A DNA stretch of 64,000 bases, taken from positions 206,542 to 270,541 of the forward strand of contig JACEFZ010028299.1 in NCBI GenBank assembly GCA_014155875.1. Reading direction: 5' to 3'. The notes under the pieces are model-generated. The model did not search any database and was not told the origin of the DNA. It worked only from the letters and a program-made list of their open reading frames with translations. This DNA comes from Cepaea nemoralis (Eukaryota; Mollusca; Gastropoda; Stylommatophora; Helicidae). Shown piece by piece: positions 57,201-64,000 of this stretch (the stretch's first letter is position 1; each line of letters starts with the position of its first letter). The position numbers and the translations under genes are program-made.

Positions 57201-59621
57201 TGTCATAAGTCGGGGTGCCCCACCGGCTAGATGAAAGTATTTATTCACTGGCGAGCAACCCCAAAAAGTCAGAAACTGACTAGGGACAAAATCTATATGG
57301 CTGAACTACATATTAAGCCCATGAATACCCAACGAACAGCTCCAAGTGGCTCGTTACAAAATGAAATGAACTGTGCTGAATATTCGCCAAGGAATGGGAA
57401 AGAGAAGGTTAGCTAAGATAGATGTTTAAGTCTAAATATATTAGTATAGACGACTATCTCAGTACAGGTTTATCTCCCTGACTGCTCCCTTCCTTGGTGT
57501 GTAAGTGAACCCCCACCAATGTACACAACAACATGTATGCACAATTGGAATTAAAATATAACGAGAGAACTATGAGTTACAAGACTACAACATTTATTTA
57601 CTACTCATATTACACATGTAAGGTTTTTCCAGACGATGATGGATGCGTATGAGTTTCTGTACTACAGTAATCATGAAGGTGAAATGATTAATATACAATA
57701 CGTAACTCTGAATCCTGTCTGGATCAGTGAGAGATCAGCAACTCTCCAGTGGAAACCAAAAAAGAAACAGCTTGCCGGTATTCTGACGATCCTGTCAGTC
57801 CTGACACTCCTAGTCGTCACTCGTTCTTGAGATCTACAACATAGGTGCTCCTTGTGAGAGCTTGAGCGGAAGTCAAGAATGTGTTATATCTAGTTCTTCA
57901 TCAGCGCAATCCTAATTAAAACATATCATAACACAAACATATACAATGACCAGTCTGGCCAAGTTTATCTTCCAGCTCTACTGTGTTCACCATCCTCCTT
58001 CTCCCTCCTACTGTCTTAGTCGGGGACGGGCTTTTCAATTGTCTCACACGCCTGTAATGATTACATTTCTGCCGCCCCATGTCCATGTCGCTAATACAGA
58101 AATTCTGTGTCCTACAGCCGCTCCGTCCAAAGTTGGTTTAGCAGCTTACAGGGTCGGTAATGGTATTATAATAATGCCTGATCATCCGCGCTTACAAGCC
58201 GTGACCAGTAGCTGTGCCAGGTTTCCATGCATTACCGTGGACGCACGCCCACAATACACTGAGAAAGTTTAGCACCATATACCCTATACCAATTGTGGGT
58301 AATGTCTGTACCATTACACCTCTGCTTCCAACACAATCACTGGCCAATGTGCCAATGCGCAGACAATAGCATAACACTTCATATTGGTAGGTTTGCATAT
58401 GACAAATCAATACATCAAACATCCAATACACATAAACATATTGATTAAACTAGACATGTTATGATACTTTAACATCATAGCATCAGGCATTATTAATGAG
58501 TACTAATATTGTATAGCTACAAAATGAGATATACAAAAAGTCTAATTGAAGTGACCACACAGACCAGCCATAATTGCTGAGCTGCCCGGGTTAATCACCA
58601 CTTAGTTACTGCTGTTGTAAGAATTAAATAAATAGTCAGTTGACTATATTCTGTACAACAAATGCACACACCAACAGGCAACTACGATAGTGTACAAGGA
58701 AATGACAAGCATCTACCAAGACACCTAAAAGTATACCCAGACAAGATCTGCCTTTCACAAGTTTCTACTTCTCAGAAGAGTAATACATGAAGCACAATGA
58801 TATTAAACACAGAACTTAGAAAGAACACTCAAGTAACCTACGCCAAAGATAGTTCTTGAAATAACCTAGATCGGATATAGACTGAAAGTTCATATGTCTA
58901 AAAGTCTGTTGCATAGTTACTAAGAAATCCTTCCTAGAAGCCAACATAATAATCATGCATATGACTACAGACATTGAGCTGGCTGCCACCTGTTCTGAAG
59001 TCAGACTTAATCTAAAGGGGAAAAGTCTAGCAGGGGTTTTTATACCTAGCCTAGCAGTAGACACTTATCTCCCAGGAATTCCATTCATAAATTCTTCTTA
59101 TCTCCCCCTGACGTTAATTGCAATTAACTCCAAGTCTGTCCAGTCATAAAAATTCTTTCTGCATGCACACTAGCCTTCACACCTGTGGGTCTGACCATTA
59201 TTAGCCCCCTGAGTCTTATCAGTGATTTCACACCTTGCACCTCTAGTATTCCTGCTTCAGTTTCAATAGCCAACATTTACTTTGTGTGGCCAGTCTTGAC
59301 ACTTCACAGCTGACCGGTTTTACAAGGTCTGTTTTCACCGAGAAGGTGCCAATGTGTCTGTGTGGTGTCATAGCCTGTCTGGGTCAGCAGTTTTCCAAGG
59401 TGTAGACTAATTTAAATTATCTAATTGTGTCCATCTCAAGTATCCCATTTTACTTGCCATCTGCAAGCTTACGTCATGGTTAGAGGCTTTTTGTGAATAA
59501 TCTTACCTCACGACTAGATAGCCTTGGAGTAGCGTGATTAATTCATTCTTTCTCAATTTGGCCTCTCAAATTTGGAGACCGAGAAAAATATTCTGGGATG
59601 TTAAGGCGGCATTTCACGACA
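57201..59621 (-). repeat. 5' LTR (2,421 bp)
   Basis: Matches the other LTR with very few substitutions. It has about 141 extra bases at 58533-58673 that the left LTR lacks. Confidence 0.95.
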
Positions 59622-60059
59622 AAGAGGATAGAAATGGGGTGGATCTGAAGAGAATGGTTGCTGTCTCTGGAGCGGTCTCGGCTAGCAAAGATTACCTTCA
59701 TATTCGTGCCAGGGCATGCGGGTGTACAAGGAAATGAGCAGGCTGACAGGATTGCAAGTAAGGCTACTTTGGAAGTCGGATGCGCCATGGACCAGGCTGA
59801 CATTCTGAATGCTTTAGGAGAAGTAAGTCGCTCGCAAGAACCAAGTAATGACTGTGAATCTACAACCATGGTCAGGATGCGAGAACAGCAAATTAAAAGA
59901 GGTGTGGACAAACAAGAACACTACGCAGGAAGCCAAAGAAGATTGATAAACCAACACAGAACTGGTGTCGTTAGTCGCTACACGCTGCGGCATTTACTGA
60001 GGAGGGGATCCGAGCACTTATGGACTGAATGCGCTCTTAGAAGTAGACGAAGGAATTAG
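59622..60059 (+). pseudogene. I-type LINE: RNase H end and polyprotein C-terminus
   Basis: Resumes the I-type LINE after the LTR element. FIFVPGHAGVQGNEQADRIA holds the His-Asn-Asp end of RNase H, followed by AMDQADILNALGE and a C-terminal domain (SRYTLRHLLRRGSEHLWTEC) to the stop at 60057-60059. The frame is open from 59658. Upstream a frameshift near 59645 separates it from the LKRIE segment. The segment at 51687-51727 reads LSESMSML, so the Asp seen as SDS at 9486-9908 is Glu here. Confidence 0.85.
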
Positions 60060-60337
60060 AGACTAGAGGACGCACTAGACAACATAACAATTGAAAGCTA
60101 TAGTTACCGACCGGGATTCGAACGTGTCACCTCCAAATAACGACACAGCAGGCATACGTGTCTAGTCAGGCCTGCGTCTAAATATTGTCTAGTTGGTCAC
60201 GCGTCGAAGTACACTTGTTCCTGCAGCGAGGGACTGTAGTCAATTATAATCCCGGGTTCGAATCCAGGTCGGTAATTTTAACTTTCAATTGTTATGTTGT
60301 TTAGTGCGTCCTCTAGTCTCTACTTCCTTCTGCTACT
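60052..60337. repeat. Inverted repeat built on an I-type LINE 3' end and tRNA-like halves
   Basis: Left arm about 60052-60127, right arm about 60247-60337. Both carry GAGGACGCAC-type LINE 3' sequence and, toward the centre, a B-box in opposite directions (GGTTCGAATCC and GGATTCGAAC). The two arms enclose about 120 bp. Confidence 0.75.
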
Positions 60338-60769
60338 TCTATGAGAGCCAAACAACGTGTTTATTTATGAATGTAGATATTTCACGGCGTGATTGCCTAG
60401 CAACCTGATTTCTGTGGCTGGTTCCCTCCGTCTTCAGCATCTTTCCTTTGTTAGAGTGTACTGGTCTTACTCGAGTTTATATATGTATGTATGTACACAC
60501 ATGTTGCACATGTATGTACGTACATGCATCTCTAGGTTTTACGGCGCCAGAGACTCGCCTTCGTCCTTTTTCCAATCAGTTAAAACAGTTTCGCCACGTT
60601 AAGGCCTCGAGTTGGACTTTTGTTGCCAGAGGTGATGAATGCTCGAGCCATCAGGGTATTTTACAATGTCGAGCGCTCACCCCAACTCTGCACCCCCGGC
60701 TATAACAGCACACTCTCCAGGATAAAAGAGAATAAACTAAAAATAAGTCCACAATATATCTTTACTCTC
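60338..60769. other. No gene seen; short TATG-rich stretch
   Basis: A TATGTATGTACACACATG-type low-complexity stretch near 60480-60530. No other support. Confidence 0.4.
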
Positions 60770-61045
60770 TTTACCTCAAGCGTAGTCCATACATGTGCTA
60801 CTAATTCTAGTGTACTGGACTTATTTTTTTGTTTTTTGGTCGTATGGATTAGTTTTCCCTATTAATAGTGTCCCTCGCCATCAGGCGAACCCACCCCGAC
60901 TTCAGAGGCACTTGTAATTTACGTCCTCAATCAAAGACGAGAAGTCAAAATTTTAGTCCAACTGACCGGTGTAGGAATTTAACCCACTACCTCAGCATTA
61001 GCACACCGGAAGTTTCAGAGCTAGCGCTCTGACCCTTCGGTCCCC
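60770..61045 (-). mobile_element. Family L SINE
   Basis: The tail (CTCAAGCGTAGTCC) is at the left, the tRNA-like head at the right, with GGGTTAAATTCC in the B-box position. Confidence 0.75.
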
Positions 61046-61247
61046 CATTAACAAAGTATAATCCAGAAGACACTGAGATAGACCAAACATAACTTGGGTC
61101 TCGGCATAGGGCCTCAATCGATACTAGCGATACACCGCCACACTTCATTAAATGGCCCAGATTCTATTTCCTGTGCGTTCGGTTAAATTCGTGTTGTCTT
61201 AAACCCGGGCTCAAAGTTTGCTAACCAACCTCCAAACAGCAGCTTCT

Positions 61248-61355
61248 GAACTCAAGCGTAGTCCATACACATGCTAATACCACTAGTAGCTGCCACCGCT
61301 GGAGAGTGCATTGGACTGAGTTTGTGTGTGGATTAGCTGTCCCTGTTACTAGTGT
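61248..61355 (-). mobile_element. Family L SINE, 3' part only
   Basis: Contains CTCAAGCGTAGTCCATACAC and GTGGATTAGCTGTCCCTG. It stops at the start of the next SINE, which may have inserted into it. Confidence 0.7.
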
Positions 61356-61365
61356 GCCTCGCCAG

Positions 61366-61580
61366 ACTTCGTGGTTAAGTGGTTAAACCGCCGGACACGC
61401 TCCCCGAAGGACCTGGGTTAGTTTTCGGGCTCCCACAAGTGTAATTTTATTTGGAGACTCGGGAGTGGGCAGGGGTGTCGTTGCTGGAGCTACGGAGTTC
61501 GTGCACTTAGCGATAGTTTTGCTCTACGAAAAGAAATCGCGCCATATGGGATGAAACCCAGTGCAATGATGCTGATCCCT
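61366..61580 (+). mobile_element. tRNA-derived SINE (family S)
   Basis: Head GACTTCGTGGTTAAGTGG, body GGAGCTACGGAGTTCGTGC, tail GGGATGAAACCCAG. Confidence 0.75.
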
Positions 61581-61839
61581 TGGCCGTTACACTATTTTAA
61601 TCCAAAGTTAATAATGTACCATGTAAACCCTTTATTCGTACACTGTATGGACTCACGAGAACAGCTGTAACAAACACAATTTTTGCCGTTGGAATGTGGG
61701 TATAGAAAAATGTAATGAAAGTTATGGCAAACCATAATGATCAAGACGTCATAAACAAGCTAGCGGGGGATAAAAGGTAGAAGAAAATACAGTAAAATGC
61801 AAACTAGCGATAGAAATGAGTTTTGACAAAGAAATTAGT
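61581..61839. other. No gene seen
   Basis: No supported feature. Confidence 0.4.
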
Positions 61840-62000
61840 AAAGGCACACATCTATATATATAACGAATAGCTGGCTTTATTCGAATGGGATAGGTGGAAG
61901 AAAGAGTGTAAGAGGAAGACAAAGATTACAGGGCAGGATAATATCAAGAGAGGAGCTGGGAGGCAGGTGTTATACCTGACCTGAGACGAAGAGTATTGGA
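61840..62000 (+). mobile_element. LINE scrap (family A)
   Basis: GTAAGAGGAAGACAAAGATT and a GATAATATCAAGAGA stretch match 330-370. Confidence 0.5.
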
Positions 62001-62600
62001 AATGCATTATCATCATGTGCCATGCCGGTAAGGTGGACGGTCATATTTTGCCATTTTAGACGATCACCAGAGTCGTGGATTAGCTCCGTGTTCTTGTCTT
62101 GGCCATGCCACATGGTCAGACCATCCGTGTATTTACTTCTCTGCCTTCCCTTTGTTCTTTTCCCCCTAGATCTTGCCAGTTGTCACCAAGTTCTCTAATT
62201 TAATTCTTCTTATAACATGTCCAACAATGTTTGACTTGTCTACGTCTAATGTCTTTAATCAGTTTACGGTTCTCATTTGCCTCTTGTAGCATTTGCTCAT
62301 TGGTTTTTCTGTCTGTCCATGATATTCTTTGCATTTTTCTCTGAAACCACATCTCCACTGCCATTAGATGTTGTTCATCTTGTCTGCTCATTGTCCACGT
62401 TTCACACCCACACAAGTGCACTCTTTATGTAGCACTTCAACACTCTTTTTCTCGTTGCAATTGACAACTTTGTATTGGTCAGTATGTTTTTCCATCTTGC
62501 AAAAGGCTATCTTCGCTATATCGATTCCTGCCTTAATGTCCTCAAGGCACCTCTCATCAGATGTTATGATTTTTCCGAGATAGTTTTACCGGTTCACTTG
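62001..62600 (-). mobile_element. LINE fragment, ORF C-terminal end (family H)
   Basis: The minus strand reads CGCETWTMSRQDEQHLMAVE, FQRKMQRISWTDRKTNEQML and KDIRRRQVKHC, with the upstream part before a frameshift. Same family as 37205-37790. Confidence 0.7.
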
Positions 62601-62845
62601 CATTATAGGGACCTCAATTTTAGTGATTGAAACTGCTTTCATGTTCTACGATAAAAAGAAAATCCCACCCGATATTGAAACACCACCATGGTAGGTCGAT
62701 AGCTTGCCTGCTGTGGTAAATGTCAGTTCACCTGGAGATCTATAGAATGACTATTTCTGTTTACTTTGCACACTTTCAGTCAGTGCTACTTTAGATTCAT
62801 ACAAGAGACAACATTGCAGTTATAAACATAGTTCAGGCGAACGAA
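62601..62845. other. No gene seen
   Basis: No supported feature. Confidence 0.4.
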
Positions 62846-62883
62846 AGAAGAAGTAGAAGAAGAAGAAGAAGAAGAAGAAGAAG

Positions 62884-62912
<29 letters not shown>
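62846..62912. repeat. (GAA)n microsatellite
   Basis: About 22 GAA units. Confidence 0.96.
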
Positions 62913-62914
<2 letters not shown>

Positions 62915-62999
62915 GCTACTTTCAAAACGCACTCATAGAATTGGGACTACGGATTGTGTTATTTCAGTTGTATACACTTTGCTAACTTGCAGTTGTGTA

Positions 63000-63190
63000 G
63001 TTCAGTAGATGGCAATTAGCGGTTTGGGGCCAAAACACCCAGGGCACCACAGGATCGCCAAAACAACAGCCCCCTAGGGATCCAACCCCCCGGGGCCCCG
63101 CCCCCCTAGGCCCCGGGGCGCACACCAAGCGGTGAACCGTCCCGGAGCGCACACACGGGTCGCCTACAGGCGACCGAGCCGCTGATTTAG
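63000..63190. other. GC-rich stretch with CCCCGGGG palindromes
   Basis: Strikingly GC-rich against the AT-rich surroundings. It contains CCGGGGCCCCG, CCTAGGCCCCGGGG and GGTCGCC-TACA-GGCGACC, which can fold as a hairpin (63165-63182). Composition stays high in the genes to its right, so this may be the edge of a different element. Confidence 0.6.
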
Positions 63191-63215
63191 AGGGTATCAT
63201 CCGCAGACATACCAA

Positions 63216-63496
63216 GATGCGCACCGCGAAGAACAACTGTAAGTGGCTACGGCTACGTTCCACGGAGCCCTGCAATCGAAGCTGTATGAGGGACTACTGC
63301 AAAGTCCATGCAGTGCTAATACGGAAGGGTTCATTTATTAAACCATGTCGGAAATGTGGGAAGGGGGTCAACAACCATCCTAGAACTATGTAAAGAATGT
63401 GGATATGACAAGGAGTATCACCGAATCTGGTATGAAGAGAATGTAAAGGACTATAATGCAGAGATTCGTCGAATTGCTAAGATTATAGTGGATTGA
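63216..63496 (+). pseudogene. Small Cys-rich protein, one frameshift
   Basis: From ATG 63216 the frame encodes NNCKWLRLRSTEPCNRSCMR and DYCKVH, then PCRKCGKG, and stops after about 59 codons. The following frame from about 63385 supplies LCKECGYDKEY, IWYEENVKDYNAEIRRIAK and a stop at 63494-63496. CRKCG and CKECG look like the two halves of one zinc ribbon split by a one-base shift near 63375-63385, either a mutation or an assembly error. Function unknown. Same strand as the SAP-like gene 80 bp downstream. Confidence 0.5.
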
Positions 63497-63577
63497 ACTT
63501 TCAATTAGAGAGAGGTGAAGTCATCTGTGTACTTACACACCAGCTTGTTAGAGACTGACAGATCTGTGTATTTAGCC

Positions 63578-63940
63578 ATGCCTACGCTGGTTCAACTGAA
63601 ACAGCAAGCCCGCGAGTATGGCATGCCATACAGTGGGAGGAGGAAGGCCGTTCTTGAGGGGGAAATATCCAGAGCGCGTGAGATGGCTAGGGCCTCCCTG
63701 CTCGAGAAGAACCCCAATCTACATGGGGCACGACTTGAAGCAGGGATTACCACCGCTCTGAGATTTGTACACGGTACCGCCGCGGACCGAGCCGCGATCG
63801 TCGCCGAGCGACGACACCGCGCCCGGCAGCGTGCTCAACGCCACGCCGACCTCGAAGCAGAGTTCCTTGCCCGAGCTGATAGAGTGCGGGATGTAGAGTA
63901 TGATGAGATGATGGCTGCTTTAATTCGCAAACGCACCTGA
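63578..63940 (+). CDS. Small SAP-like protein
   Basis: 120 codons if the start is ATG 63578. An upstream in-frame ATG at 63515 is possible, but I prefer 63578 because MPTLVQLKQQAREYGMPYSG begins directly with a SAP-like helix-turn-helix (a DNA-binding fold), followed by RRKAVLEGEI. The rest is Arg/Ala-rich helix (RHRARQRAQRHADLEAEFLA) with GC-rich codons unlike the rest of the window. It ends at 63938-63940. SAP-start small proteins occur in Polinton/Maverick-type elements, but I see no polymerase, integrase or capsid gene here, so the assignment is speculative. Confidence 0.6.
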   Translation: MPTLVQLKQQAREYGMPYSGRRKAVLEGEISRAREMARASLLEKNPNLHGARLEAGITTALRFVHGTAADRAAIVAERRHRARQRAQRHADLEAEFLARADRVRDVEYDEMMAALIRKRT

Positions 63941-64000
63941 ATTGAAACTCGTCCGGGAGATTGAGGGGAGCCTGAGAAATATGAAGCAATCGTCCCAGAA

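Larger units (their letters stand above)
51728..59621 (-). mobile_element. 7.9-kb LTR element with very long LTRs and no recognised pol
   Basis: A perfect 5-bp duplication AAGAG lies at 51723-51727 and 59622-59626. Both LTRs run TGTC to GACA. The polypurine tract adjoins the left LTR and a priming site adjoins the right LTR, so the element reads on the minus strand. The 2.5-kb interior has one gag-like frame with two stops and no protease, RT, RNase H or integrase motif. It is probably non-autonomous. Confidence 0.93.

Overview
The window is animal nuclear DNA and almost entirely repeats. Features typical of an animal genome are spliced exons, RTE-, I- and Penelope-type retroelements, Ty3/gypsy LTR elements and several tRNA-derived SINE families. 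The mix suggests a mollusc, perhaps a gastropod, but no marker fixes the species. I recognise one host gene, SPSB3 (SPRY domain and SOCS box), on the + strand. Two of its exons lie at 36581-36768 and 43780-44420. The exon that should join them was not found.

Regions 1-10 kb and 10-23.4 kb: a mosaic of non-LTR elements opens the window. It includes an almost complete 3.2-kb RTE element (3158-6395, minus) with an 8-bp target-site duplication and two nonsense codons. A nested stack follows. An RTE fragment (9187-9245, 10098-10113, 22801-23342) is split by an I-type LINE and by a minus-strand LTR retrotransposon (10114-22800). That LTR element's reverse transcriptase is itself split by a plus-strand LTR retrotransposon (13143-20952). 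In both LTR elements integrase lies upstream of reverse transcriptase, the order seen in Gmr1-like Ty3/gypsy elements.

Region 20.5-36.1 kb: a 7.7-kb block (about 20474-28203) is followed directly by a second copy (about 28204-36118). The copies share LTR, integrase, RT, LINE, palindromic and SINE pieces in the same order. The second copy has two extra short insertions with clean target-site duplications, and its first 2.8 kb carries many small A/T errors.

Region 36-49 kb: SPSB3 exons, a roughly 7-kb intron full of SINEs, LINE scraps and minisatellites, and downstream minisatellites and a long inverted repeat. Region 49-60.3 kb: a Penelope-type GIY-YIG fragment inserted in a SINE, then an I-type LINE (50.7-60.1 kb) broken by a short AAGC-tailed element and by a 7.9-kb LTR element (51728-59621) with 2.3-kb LTRs, a perfect AAGAG duplication and no visible pol gene. 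Region 60.3-64 kb: more SINE and LINE scraps, a GAA microsatellite, then an unusually GC-rich stretch with two small genes (a frameshifted Cys-rich protein and a SAP-like protein) that runs out of the window.

The elements interact mostly by inserting into one another. Target-site duplications give a relative order of insertion at many points. I saw no rRNA gene, no CRISPR array and no credible functional tRNA gene.
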